Below the pieces are notes generated by a model that was given only the letters and a program-made list of their open reading frames with translations, was not told the origin of the DNA and ran no database searches. Shown here piece after piece: positions 7,184-15,091 of a stretch of 24,552 nucleotides of DNA; the first letter of the stretch is position 1; each line of letters begins with the position of its first letter. Source of the DNA: JBBPYC01 sp038200275 (GTDB lineage: Bacteria; Pseudomonadota; Gammaproteobacteria; Burkholderiales; Burkholderiaceae_C); contig JBBPYC010000010.1 in the NCBI GenBank assembly GCA_038200275.1, positions 1 through 24,552 on the forward strand, in the 5' to 3' direction. A program made the position numbers and the translations under genes.

Positions 7184-7819
7184 TTATTTCACTGCCGCAG
7201 GTGCTGGTGCTGCCCCGGGGCTAGGACCGGTGCCGAAGTCCACCGTCGGTGGGCGCGAGATCTGGCCTTCGTTCTCGACAGTGAAGCCGGCTTTGGGCTT
7301 GTAGCCAAATATCATCCCGGTCAGATTCGTAGGGAAGCTGCGCGCCAGCACGTTGTACTGCTGCACGTCCTTGATGTAGCGGTTGCGTGCCACGGTGATG
7401 CGGTTTTCCGTGCCTTCAAGCTGCACGCGCAGGTCACTGAATGCCTTGTTCGCTTTCAGATCCGGGTAGCGTTCACTGACCGCCATCAAGCGGCTCAACG
7501 CACCGCCCAGCTCGCCTTGGGCAGCCTGGAATTTCTGCATCGCTGCCGGATCGTTGAGCATCTCCGGTGTGACCTGGATCGACGTGGCTTTGGCGCGTGC
7601 TTCGATCACGTTGGTCAGCGTGTCTTGCTCGAACTTGGCCTCGCCTTTCACGGTCGCCACGATGTTGGGCACCAGATCGGCACGGCGTTGGTACTGGTTC
7701 AGCACCTCGCTCCAGGCGGATTTGGTCTGTTCGTCGAGCTGCTGAAAGTCGTTGTAGCCGCAGCCGCTCAAGCCGCCGACCGACAAAGCAATCCACAGGG
7801 TCAATAGCCAGCGTTTCAT
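7184..7819 (-). CDS. lemA: LemA-family lipoprotein
   Basis: A 211-residue LemA protein. The start MKRWLLTLWIALSVGGLSGC has a lipobox (LSGC, Cys20), so it is probably a lipid-anchored envelope protein. The LemA core is clear: YNDFQQLDEQTKSAWSEVLN, QYQRRADLVPNIVATVKG, then ALSRLMAVSERYPDLKAN, GTENRITVARNRYIKDVQQYN and a C-terminal FPTNLTG...F-x-Y segment. The C-terminus is Ala/Pro-rich. A ribosome site AAGGAA lies 8 bases before the ATG (7828-7833 on the plus strand). It is the first gene of a minus-strand cluster with two TPM-domain genes, the usual company of LemA. The role of LemA in this setting is not established. Confidence 0.93.
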   Translation of the reverse strand: MKRWLLTLWIALSVGGLSGCGYNDFQQLDEQTKSAWSEVLNQYQRRADLVPNIVATVKGEAKFEQDTLTNVIEARAKATSIQVTPEMLNDPAAMQKFQAAQGELGGALSRLMAVSERYPDLKANKAFSDLRVQLEGTENRITVARNRYIKDVQQYNVLARSFPTNLTGMIFGYKPKAGFTVENEGQISRPPTVDFGTGPSPGAAPAPAAVK

Positions 7820-7905
7820 GGGTCGTGTTCCTTTGATTCTTGGAGAGGGTGCGTTGCGGCCCAGCGCCGCTGCACATGAATGAGCGCGTGAAAGTTAGCA
7901 CAGTC

Positions 7906-7920
7906 GCTTGTAGGACAAGC
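7906..7920. promoter_or_regulatory. Small inverted repeat in lemA/yjdF divergent spacer
   Basis: GCTTGT and ACAAGC (arms of 6, loop AGG) lie in the 239-base spacer between divergent lemA and the YjdF-like gene, directly followed by CCCGCTTGGGC. Position fits an operator or the start of a leader for lemA, but I recognise no known regulator site and find no convincing -35/-10 pair. Confidence 0.2.
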
Positions 7921-8058
7921 CCGCTTGGGCAAATGGGGGGCAGACATCCTGCGTTGAGACTTGATTCTTCCCGACTTCTCCGCTGGTTACCATGCGTGCA
8001 ACCACTTCCCCGCCGGGCTTGCACTCGTTCACAAGATTTCCGGCCGGTTCCTTCTCAG

Positions 8059-8748
8059 ATGCCACCCACGCCCGCTTCGACTCCCCTTGCCGCATCCGGT
8101 GAGGCCCCCTCCACCGGGCCTCGCCTGTCGGTCGCATTCGGCATCTTGCTGGTGCTCGCGGCGTTGATCTGGTCCGGCCTGCATCCGTTCGACCGCGGAA
8201 CCTGGTGGATGGAGATCATTCCGGTGTTGATCGTGCTGCCGGTGCTGGTGCTCGGCCGCAACCGCTGGCCGCTGACCACGCTGGTTTGCATCTGTTTGTG
8301 CGTGCATGCGTTGATCCTGATTCTGGGCGGTGCTTACAGCTATGCGCGCGTGCCGTTGGGTTTCTGGCTGCAAGAGGTGCTGCAGCTCTCACGCAATCCG
8401 TACGACAAGATCGGGCACTTCGCACAAGGCTTCGTGCCGGCGCTGCTCGCGCGTGAGATTTTGATCCGCGGCGGCCATGTGCAGGGCCGCAAGATGCTGA
8501 CTTTTCTGGTGCTGTGCATTGCGCTGGCGGTCAGCGCCATCTACGAATTGATCGAATGGGGCGCGGCCCTAGCGCTGGGCCAGGGCGCCGACGAATTTCT
8601 GGGCACGCAAGGCGATCCGTTCGATACGCAGTCGGACATCTTCTTCGCGCTGATTGGCGCAGCCGCGGCGCTGCTGTTGTTCTCGCGGCTGCATGACCGG
8701 CAGATCGAGCGGGCGATGCAGCGCGAGCGGTTAGGGGGGCTGCGTTGA
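8059..8748 (+). CDS. DUF2238 (YjdF-like) inner-membrane protein
   Basis: A 229-residue polytopic membrane protein. Hydrophobic segments occur near residues 25-40, 54-68, 74-95, 150-168 and 202-216. Family marks are YDKIGHFAQGFVPALLAREI, then IYELIEWG, and GTQGDPFDTQSDIFFALIGA, which I recognise from the DUF2238/YjdF family; the buried charged residues (D, H, E) of these motifs suggest a metal or substrate site. No function is known to me. The frame is open upstream to 7840, but the first plausible start for the mature sequence is the ATG at 8059, since the upstream residues are polar and atypical. Divergent from lemA. Confidence 0.85.
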   Translation: MPPTPASTPLAASGEAPSTGPRLSVAFGILLVLAALIWSGLHPFDRGTWWMEIIPVLIVLPVLVLGRNRWPLTTLVCICLCVHALILILGGAYSYARVPLGFWLQEVLQLSRNPYDKIGHFAQGFVPALLAREILIRGGHVQGRKMLTFLVLCIALAVSAIYELIEWGAALALGQGADEFLGTQGDPFDTQSDIFFALIGAAAALLLFSRLHDRQIERAMQRERLGGLR

Positions 8749-8805
8749 GCCGCCCATGCCGCTGCTTCGCTGTCGCCTTCCGCTCCCCACTGCTGGCTTG
8801 AACCG

Positions 8806-9828
8806 ATGAACTACGTAGCGCCTCGCTGGCTTGCCGGCGGCCATCTGCAGACGATCTGGCCCGCGGTGTACTTGCGGCACCGGCCGATGGGCAAGCAACT
8901 GGCGCTGCGGCGCGAACGTTGGGACACGCCGGATGGTGACTTCATCGACGTCGATTGGCTTGCGCAGCCGCTGACGGATGCGGATTCGGCCAACGCGGAG
9001 CTGCCAGAACGCCCGCTGCTCGTGATGTTCCACGGCCTCGAAGGCTCATCGAGCAGCCACTACGCACAAGCGTTCGCTCGCGATGCAGCACAGCGCGGCT
9101 GGGCGTTCGCACTGCCGCACTTTCGCGGCTGCAGCGAGGAGCTGAACCACCGGCCGCGCGCTTATCACTCGGGCGACCATGCGGAGATCGATTGGGTGCT
9201 GCGACGGTTTCGTGCGCAGCACAGCGGGCCGCTGTTGGTCGTTGGTGTGTCGCTGGGCGGCAATGCGCTGATGCTGTGGGCGGCGCTGCAGGGTGCGGCA
9301 GCCAAAGAAGTGGTGACCGCAGTAGCGGCGATCTGCGCGCCGCTCGATCTGGCCGCCGCCGGCCATGCGATCGGCCGCGGCTTTGGCCGGCGCAGCTACA
9401 CGCCGATGTTTTTGAAGACGATGAAGCGCAAGGCACTGGCGAAGCTCAAGCAGTTTCCAGGGCTGTTCGATGCCAACGTGCTGGCGGCGGCACGCACGCT
9501 GTACCAGTTCGACGATGTGTTCACCGCACCGCTGCATGGTTTCGACAGCGCCGATGATTATTGGGCACGCGCGTCGGCCAAGCCGCAACTCAAGAAGATC
9601 AAGCTGCCCACGCTGCTGGTCAACTCGTTGAACGATCCGTTCGTGCCAGCCGTGTCCTTGCCCGGCCCGCAAGACGTTAGCGACTCCGTCACGCTATGGC
9701 AGCCGCGTGAAGGGGGTCACGTCGGCTTTGCGGAGGGCCGCCTCGGGCTCGGCCTGGGGGCGTTGCCGCAATCGGTGAACGATTGGCTCGGCACGTTTGC
9801 CGCAGCGAATGGGAGCCGGCCGACCTGA
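8806..9828 (+). CDS. yheT: YheT-family alpha/beta hydrolase
   Basis: A 340-residue cytosolic alpha/beta hydrolase. It starts MNYVAPRWLAGGHLQTIWPA, the family hallmark. The oxyanion region is FHGLEGSSSSHYA (75-87), the conserved loop is PHFRGCSEELNH, the nucleophile Ser149 lies in GVSLGGN (147-153), the acid is Asp277 in NSLNDPF, and the base is His305 in GGHVGF. All catalytic residues are present and the length is normal. The substrate of YheT-type enzymes is uncertain; esters or lipids have been suggested for homologues. It is convergent with the amidohydrolase gene across a GC-rich hairpin. Confidence 0.92.
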   Translation: MNYVAPRWLAGGHLQTIWPAVYLRHRPMGKQLALRRERWDTPDGDFIDVDWLAQPLTDADSANAELPERPLLVMFHGLEGSSSSHYAQAFARDAAQRGWAFALPHFRGCSEELNHRPRAYHSGDHAEIDWVLRRFRAQHSGPLLVVGVSLGGNALMLWAALQGAAAKEVVTAVAAICAPLDLAAAGHAIGRGFGRRSYTPMFLKTMKRKALAKLKQFPGLFDANVLAAARTLYQFDDVFTAPLHGFDSADDYWARASAKPQLKKIKLPTLLVNSLNDPFVPAVSLPGPQDVSDSVTLWQPREGGHVGFAEGRLGLGLGALPQSVNDWLGTFAAANGSRPT

Positions 9829-9842
9829 GCAGACGCACCCGC

Positions 9843-9873
9843 AGCCCGGCACCTGGAACTGCAGTGCCGGGCT
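9843..9873. terminator. GC-rich hairpin between convergent genes
   Basis: AGCCCGGCAC (9843-9852) pairs perfectly with GTGCCGGGCT (9864-9873) around an 11-base loop. It lies 14 bases after the yheT stop and 10 bases before the ancestral stop of the convergent amidohydrolase, as expected of a two-way terminator. There is no real T-tract, so termination efficiency is uncertain. Confidence 0.6.
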
Positions 9874-10070
9874 TGCGTGGCGCTCAGTGCGCGTGCGTCG
9901 TGATCTGGCAGCCGGCGTCTTCATGCCGCGCGCCGGCACACATCTTCCGATAGGCCTCCATGGCACGGCGCCTTTGGGCCAGCACCACCGGCGTCTTGAA
10001 CGGCGCCAGGATCTCGTCAACGCTCGTCGTAACGCCGTTTTTCACCACGTAGCGCACGTTCGCCGCCGCC

Positions 10071-10106
10071 TTCAGGTCTTCAGGTCTTCAGGTCTTCAGG
10101 TCTTCA
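10071..10106. repeat. 8-bp tandem repeat, four perfect copies
   Basis: TTCAGGTC is repeated four times at 10071-10102, followed by TTCA at 10103-10106. On the coding (minus) strand this is GAAGACCT x4 plus GAAG inside the amidohydrolase gene. Read in the gene's frame, one copy continues open, but two or more produce GAA GAC CTG AAG ACC TGA. Perfect copies indicate a recent slippage expansion. Confidence 0.95.
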
Positions 10107-11995
10107 AGCGGATTGCCGCTGACGATGACCAGATCGGCGAGCTTGCCGGCTTCCACCGTGCCGAGGTCCTTGTCGACAAAGCTCATCCGCGCCGCGTTGA
10201 TCGTCACGTTTTGCAGCGCTTCGACGTTCGAGACGGCAAGGCCCGAACCGCGCAGGTTTGTGTGCAAAGCGATGCCTGGCACGACGAGCGGCGAGTCGGT
10301 GCCGATCGCCAGCAGACCGCCAGCCCGGGCCACCTTGGCGCTTTGTTCGGCGTCTTTCTTGACGGTTGCCGTCTGCACTGCCGTGGGCGCACCCGCATTG
10401 ACGAGCCCGCTGATAAAGTTCGGTGGTACGAGGTACTTGGTGCGTTCATCGGTCAGGATCGACGGATCGTCCCCCGTCAGCACGAGCGACGAGAACAGCG
10501 TATCCACCACATGGAAATCGCTCTTCGCATGTAGGTCGTAGGCATCTTGATACGTGAAGCCACCAACCGACTTGGACCAGCCGTAGCCCATGCGCTGCGT
10601 GGCCGACAAGTGCGTGGTGCCGGCCAGGCCGGTGGCTGCCCCCGGTGACAGCATGTGCGTACCGGTGGGTACACCATAGTCAAGCGCGGCCTGCGCGATC
10701 TTGTTCATGATCGGGATCGGCGCGCGCACATAAGACTTCATGTAGTCCGTGCCCATCGCGACCGCCTTGGCAATCTCCAGATCGGCGACTTCGGGCGTAC
10801 GCAAGGTGCGCGCGAAGTCATAGAACTGCCAGTTGCCCTCCCACAGCGGCGGCGAGACGAACATGCGCGGGCCGATCAGATTGCCCGCATTCACCGCTTC
10901 ACGAATCTCGATGCTCTGGTGCAGCGCGCCGGCCACCGATTGCGTCGACGTGATGCCGTAGGCAAGCATCAACGCCGAGATCTGCCCGAACTGTCCGCCT
11001 TGGTACAGCGTCAGCGGGTGGATGTGCGGGTCCCACAGGCCCGGCATGACCGTAAGCCCAGACGCATCGACATAGCGGTCCGCACTGGCCTCCGAGCCGG
11101 CCACGTGCGGGCGGACCTCGGCAATGCGGTTGGCCTTGATCACGATGTCGACGTCGGACTGCAAGGTTGCGCCCTTGCCGTCCCACAGCTTACCGGCGCG
11201 CACGATGGTCGTCGCAGGGCCGGCCGCCTGGCTCCAGTTCAAGCTCAACGGCACGTCCGCAGCGCCACCGCCATCGGCCTGAATCGTCTTGAGCTTGAGG
11301 CCGGCCTTGTAGAGCAATGTCTTGGAGTCCCCCGCCCACGAAGGCAGGTCGGCGGCTTCGGTGGTGATGGCCTTGGCCGCGCCGGCCGGCGAGCCGTCGG
11401 CGTTCATCGGCATCACGTGCAGGCGCGAATCCATGATGAACGCGACCTGCTTGCCGTCTGGCGACAGGGCGGCGGCGCCCTCGCCGCGGTCCGAGACTTG
11501 TTGCGGCGCGGCGGCTACCGGATAGAACGTGCCGGTCTTGGCGGCCAGATCAATCACACGCAGTTTGTTGTAGCCCTCACGAAACCGGTTGTTGATCGCC
11601 TCGTTGTCGACCAGCACGATTTTCGATGCATCGGCCGTCCAGTTGGGCGTGCTGACCTGGCGGCTGACCTGCGGGATGATGACTTGCGCGGTCTTGGCGG
11701 CAATGTTCCAGAGTTCGAGCTGGCCGGAACCGGTGGTGTAGGCGATGCGGTCGCCGGCCGGTGACATCTTCGGCGTGACCATCGACTTGGCGGCAATTGC
11801 GCCCAGGCGCTTGCGCGCTTTGCTTGCCACGTCGATCTGGTCGATCGCGAGCGAACCGGCATTGGCGCGCTCGCTGGAGAAATACACGGCCGAGCCATCG
11901 GGCGTCCACTGCGGGTTGCCATCGCGGTTGCGGTCGTTCGTCAGTCGCACCGGCGCTTCGCCGATCTTCATGACCCAGACGTCGTTCAGCGCCAC
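10088..11995 (-). CDS. Catalytic fragment of broken amidohydrolase
   Basis: Open frame of 635 codons from a GTG at 11995 (in-frame with the fragment upstream of the TAG) to the TGA made by the 8-bp repeat. It holds the rest of the propeller and almost the whole amidohydrolase domain, including the DPHIH metal motif and the GTDSPLV aspartate. No ribosome site or signal peptide precedes 11995, so independent expression or export is unlikely. The C-terminus ends abruptly at GNPLEDLKT. Confidence 0.6.
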   Translation of the reverse strand: MALNDVWVMKIGEAPVRLTNDRNRDGNPQWTPDGSAVYFSSERANAGSLAIDQIDVASKARKRLGAIAAKSMVTPKMSPAGDRIAYTTGSGQLELWNIAAKTAQVIIPQVSRQVSTPNWTADASKIVLVDNEAINNRFREGYNKLRVIDLAAKTGTFYPVAAAPQQVSDRGEGAAALSPDGKQVAFIMDSRLHVMPMNADGSPAGAAKAITTEAADLPSWAGDSKTLLYKAGLKLKTIQADGGGAADVPLSLNWSQAAGPATTIVRAGKLWDGKGATLQSDVDIVIKANRIAEVRPHVAGSEASADRYVDASGLTVMPGLWDPHIHPLTLYQGGQFGQISALMLAYGITSTQSVAGALHQSIEIREAVNAGNLIGPRMFVSPPLWEGNWQFYDFARTLRTPEVADLEIAKAVAMGTDYMKSYVRAPIPIMNKIAQAALDYGVPTGTHMLSPGAATGLAGTTHLSATQRMGYGWSKSVGGFTYQDAYDLHAKSDFHVVDTLFSSLVLTGDDPSILTDERTKYLVPPNFISGLVNAGAPTAVQTATVKKDAEQSAKVARAGGLLAIGTDSPLVVPGIALHTNLRGSGLAVSNVEALQNVTINAARMSFVDKDLGTVEAGKLADLVIVSGNPLEDLKT

Positions 11996-12052
11996 GAAGA
12001 CGACGCTCTTGCCGTCGGGCGAGAGCGCGGGCGCGCTGATGCCGTTGACCGG

Positions 12053-12541
12053 CTACGGACCCATGCGGTCGAATTCGCGATCCTTGAACTTGTTGAAGAC
12101 TGGGCGTCGCACGGTCAGGTTGGCACTGAATGCGACCTCGCCTGCGCTGGCCCTGGCCGCATCACGGATGCCAATTTTGCCGTCGGACGTATAAACGAAG
12201 CGGCCGTCCGGCAGCCAATGCACCGGGAACGGAAACAGGTCTTCGCTGCCAGATACGAGGTTACCGCGCACGTTCAGCACGCGTTCGGGCGTCTGGTACA
12301 AGAGCGATTCGCCGTCCGGCGATGGCGCGGCGGCCATGTTCGTTCCTTCATGCAGTTCCGTGGTTACGTCTTTTACGGAACCCGTCAGATTGTTGATCTG
12401 CGCAACGCGTACTGCAGGCGGCGTCTCGCCCAAATCGCCGTTGTCGCTGCCGCAGGCTGCAAGCAGCACCGAGGCCACGACACCGGCAGTCAGATACCGT
12501 ATCGGTATGACGGGCACAGGGTTGTTCTTATTGGGAATCAC
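12053..12541 (-). CDS. N-terminal fragment of broken amidohydrolase (lipoprotein/propeller start)
   Basis: If translated, the piece upstream of the TAG gives 162 residues: a lipoprotein signal (MIPNKNN...TAGVVASVLLAACGSD, Cys in LAAC) and about two propeller-like blades (SPDGESLLYQ, LPDGRFVYTSDGKIGI). It has the only good ribosome site of the gene. On its own it lacks the catalytic domain. Confidence 0.6.
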   Translation of the reverse strand: MIPNKNNPVPVIPIRYLTAGVVASVLLAACGSDNGDLGETPPAVRVAQINNLTGSVKDVTTELHEGTNMAAAPSPDGESLLYQTPERVLNVRGNLVSGSEDLFPFPVHWLPDGRFVYTSDGKIGIRDAARASAGEVAFSANLTVRRPVFNKFKDREFDRMGP

Positions 12542-12734
12542 TGCTTTGTCTCCTTAAAAATGGCGGGTAATCGGCGGTCACGGTTGATTGGCCGATTGAT
12601 CGTCACAGCCAACCGGCAATTGCTTATAAGGCAAGCCAATGCGCGGCACAAGCCAGCGGCGGCGGCGGCCAGGAAACATCTCAGCTGCTTGGGCACGCGG
12701 CGTCTGCCTGTCAGCCGCGACAGGGCATTTCGGG

Positions 12735-12773
12735 CAACAACAACAACAACAACAACGACGTCGTCGTCGTCGT
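12735..12773. repeat. Trinucleotide microsatellites (CAA)7 and (CGT)5
   Basis: In the 361-base spacer between the divergent amidohydrolase and fkbH genes, CAA occurs seven times (12735-12755), then CGA, then CGT five times (12759-12773). No believable gene lies in the spacer 12542-12902. It also contains an imperfect palindrome TTGCTTATAAGGCAA near 12618-12632. Both promoters must lie in this spacer, but I cannot point to them. Confidence 0.85.
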
Positions 12774-12902
12774 AAATAATGGGTCGACCGCGCCGCGCGT
12801 GTGACCGCCACGTGGGCGGGTTGCGCGCGGGTTGCCTTCCTCTCAATTTCATTCAAGTGCGTTGCTGTCTCGCACCTTGGTTGCCGCTGCCGAGTACCGC
12901 TG

Positions 12903-14765
12903 ATGAATCCCACCAAACCGACGTTCGACGACCTTTTCACGAGCACGACGCGCGCCGAGCTGGCGCGGCGCGTGCAGCGGCTGGGCGGCGCGTTGTCGCT
13001 GCCGCAGGCACAGCGGCTGGTGGCGCACGCCCACACGCTGGAGCCGGCTGCGCAAAAGGTGCGCATTGGGATCGTGCATACCTACACCAGCGATCTGCTC
13101 AACCCGTGGTTCGCGCTCGAAGGCATGCTGGCTGGCCTCGATGCCGACATCCACCACGCGCCGCACGGCGTTACCATGCAAGAGACACAGGCCGGCTCGG
13201 GGTTGCTGCAACATCGGCCCGAACTGACACTACTTTTGCTGCAACCGCGCGATCTGCATCCCGATCTGGCGGCTGCGACGCCGCTGGCCGCGTTGGACGC
13301 AGACGCCCAGCAGCAACTGCGCAGGCAAGTGCTGACAAGGCTCACCCAGCTGATCGAGCAATTCCGCGCGCAGCCGGTCGGGCAACTCGTGCTGACGCTG
13401 CTGCCGCGCCTGTTCGCACCCGCACTGGGCAGTTACGACGTGCAGTCCGAATCGTCTGAACAAGCTTGGTGGGCGACGCTGAAAGTGGACATCGGCGGCT
13501 GGCTGCGGCAGTCGGTACCGGCGGCGAACTTTCTCGATCTGGACGAGGTGCTGCAGACGATTGGGCGGGACCAGTTCTTTGACCGGCGCTATTGGTATTC
13601 CGCGCAGTTTCCGTTCGCCCCGGCCGCAGCGCGTGAGGTGGCGCGGCGCGTGATTGCGATCGGCGCGGTGCTGAAGTTTCCGCGCGCCAAGGTGATCGCG
13701 CTGGATGCAGACAACACGCTGTGGGGCGGCGTGATCGGCGAAGACGGCATGGATGGCATCGCGCTCGGGCCAGACTATCCGGGCAATGCATACATGGACT
13801 TTCAGCGCCGGTTGCTCGGGCTGCAGCAGCGCGGCTTCATCCTGGTGCTGTGCAGCAAGAACAATGCGGCCGACGTCGACGAGGTGCTGGACCGCCACCC
13901 GCATCAGGTGCTGCGCCAGCAGCACTTCGCCGCCAAGCGTGTGAACTGGGAACCCAAGCCCGACAACCTGGCGGCGCTGGCAGCCGAACTGAACCTGGGC
14001 CTCGACAGCTTCGTGTTCGTCGATGACAGCGACCATGAATGCGAAGCGGTGCGGCGCCAATGGCCCCAGATCGAGGTCATCCAGGTGCCTGCGCGCGCAG
14101 TGGACGTACCGGCCTGCCTGGACCGCGTGGCGAGGCTTGAGGTGCTGTCGCTCACGGCGGAAGACCGCGCCAAGACCGCGCTGTATGCACAGGAGCGCAA
14201 GCGCAGGGAAGCCAGTGCGAGTGTGCCAACCGGCGGCGACCTCAGCGATTACCTGGTGTCGCTCGAAATGAAGATGCGCATCGCGCTCAACCCGATCGCC
14301 CAGCTGACACGGCTCGCACAACTGACGCAAAAAACCAACCAGTTCAACCTGACCACGCGCCGATACGACGAGCAGCGCATGGGCGCAATGCTGCAGGCCG
14401 ATGACTGGCTGGTCGCAAGCTTCTCACTGGCCGATGCGTTCGGCGACAGCGGCGTGGTCGGTCTGGCGCTGTTCCGGCTGGCGGGCGACCAACGGGCGGA
14501 ACTCGACACGTTCTTGATGTCATGTCGGGTGATCGGCCGCCGGGCGGAAGCGGCGTTCCTGCAGGCGCTGCTGCGCCATCTGGAGGGGCTTGGCGTGCGC
14601 CAGATAGCGGCCGAATTTCTGCCCACCGCAAAGAACGGGCTGGCGCAGGAATTCCTGACAGAACAAGGCTTTTCGCCATTGCCCGACGGGCGGCTGGGAA
14701 GGGACCTGCGGGATAATCCACCAGCAGCCGAGTCGGCGTTTCCGATCCGCGTGGTGACCGAATAG
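12903..14765 (+). CDS. FkbH-like HAD-superfamily glyceryl-loading enzyme
   Basis: A 620-residue FkbH-domain protein. In characterised systems FkbH enzymes take a glyceryl unit from 1,3-bisphosphoglycerate, dephosphorylate it and load it as a thioester on an acyl carrier protein. The N-terminal ~260 residues resemble the SGNH-like region of FkbH fusions (VRIGIVHTYTSDLLNPWF; FLDLDEVLQTIG; DRRYWYSAQFPF). The HAD core begins with ALDADNTLWGGVIGEDG (motif I Asp268 and Asp270), followed by GFILVLCSKNNAADVDEV (motif II) and DSFVFVDDSDHECEAVR (motif IV). A GNAT-like C-terminal part follows (QKTNQFNLTTRRY, SCRVIGRRAEAAFL). The ATG at 12903 suits the family start; a longer open frame to 12801 is less likely. 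An ACP and an AAC(3)-like transferase follow on the same strand. Confidence 0.9.
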   Translation: MNPTKPTFDDLFTSTTRAELARRVQRLGGALSLPQAQRLVAHAHTLEPAAQKVRIGIVHTYTSDLLNPWFALEGMLAGLDADIHHAPHGVTMQETQAGSGLLQHRPELTLLLLQPRDLHPDLAAATPLAALDADAQQQLRRQVLTRLTQLIEQFRAQPVGQLVLTLLPRLFAPALGSYDVQSESSEQAWWATLKVDIGGWLRQSVPAANFLDLDEVLQTIGRDQFFDRRYWYSAQFPFAPAAAREVARRVIAIGAVLKFPRAKVIALDADNTLWGGVIGEDGMDGIALGPDYPGNAYMDFQRRLLGLQQRGFILVLCSKNNAADVDEVLDRHPHQVLRQQHFAAKRVNWEPKPDNLAALAAELNLGLDSFVFVDDSDHECEAVRRQWPQIEVIQVPARAVDVPACLDRVARLEVLSLTAEDRAKTALYAQERKRREASASVPTGGDLSDYLVSLEMKMRIALNPIAQLTRLAQLTQKTNQFNLTTRRYDEQRMGAMLQADDWLVASFSLADAFGDSGVVGLALFRLAGDQRAELDTFLMSCRVIGRRAEAAFLQALLRHLEGLGVRQIAAEFLPTAKNGLAQEFLTEQGFSPLPDGRLGRDLRDNPPAAESAFPIRVVTE

Positions 14766-14830
14766 CCGACTGCGCAACCGCTCCCGTTTCAACGTTCAAC
14801 TGCCGGGCTGATCGCCCGCTTGTCCTCGCC

Positions 14831-15067
14831 ATGTCCCTGTTAAAAAAAGTGCAACAAGCAATCGCCGCCACGCTGAACGTGCCGGCCGATCGCATTACCG
14901 CGAACACGCGCGACGAAGACATTGCGGCCTGGGATTCGCTGGGCCAAGTCAACCTGATGATGGCGCTGGAACAGACCTTCGACATCTACCTGGACGTCGA
15001 GGAGTTTCAAAAGCTGAATTCGGTGCCGGCGATCGTCGGCTATCTGGAAAGCCAGGGCATCGCCTGA
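14831..15067 (+). CDS. Stand-alone acyl carrier protein
   Basis: A 78-residue ACP. Ser36 in the WDSLGQVNLMMALEQTF motif is the predicted 4'-phosphopantetheine site; helices 1 (LLKKVQQAIAATLNV) and 4 (VPAIVGYLESQGI) fit the four-helix fold. It is too divergent from fatty-acid AcpP to be the housekeeping ACP and sits 65 bases after fkbH and 24 bases before the AAC(3)-like gene. It is the natural partner of the FkbH enzyme, carrying a glyceryl-type or other short acyl thioester. No phosphopantetheinyl transferase gene is in the window, so a genome-encoded one would have to act on it. Confidence 0.93.
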   Translation: MSLLKKVQQAIAATLNVPADRITANTRDEDIAAWDSLGQVNLMMALEQTFDIYLDVEEFQKLNSVPAIVGYLESQGIA

Positions 15068-15091
15068 ACCCGCGTTCAAACGCCCTCACTC

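Larger units (their letters stand above)
9884..12541 (-). pseudogene. TolB-propeller/amidohydrolase lipoprotein gene, broken twice
   Basis: The ancestral gene would have encoded ~877 residues. It has a GTG start with AAGGAGA 7 bases upstream (12549-12555) and a lipoprotein signal ending LLAAC. A TolB/WD40-like beta-propeller follows, with repeats of the type SPDGKQVAF, SPAGDRIAY and TPDGSAVYF, then a metal-dependent amidohydrolase domain with DPHIH near codon 505, a YMKSYVR segment, GTH, and GTDSP. Lesion 1 is an in-frame TAG at 12053-12055; the frame continues unchanged on both sides (DRMGP-stop-PVNGISAP), so it is a point nonsense. Lesion 2 is four copies of an 8-bp repeat at 10071-10102 that create a TGA at 10088-10090. 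If only one copy is read, the frame continues 60-odd codons to the TGA at 9884-9886 (through VRYVVKNGV and RRRAMEAYRKMC). Such proteins probably hydrolyse peptides or cyclic amides outside the cytosol. Confidence 0.85.

Noticed and set aside
10071..10106. Short direct repeats as a CRISPR array
   Set aside because: Units are 8 bases with no spacers; this is a tandem repeat in a coding sequence.
10655..11764. 369-codon frame on the plus strand
   Set aside because: Opposite the amidohydrolase; Arg/Asp/Val-rich with no motif.
13230..14330. 366-codon frame on the minus strand
   Set aside because: Opposite fkbH; no motif, Arg/His/Gln-rich.
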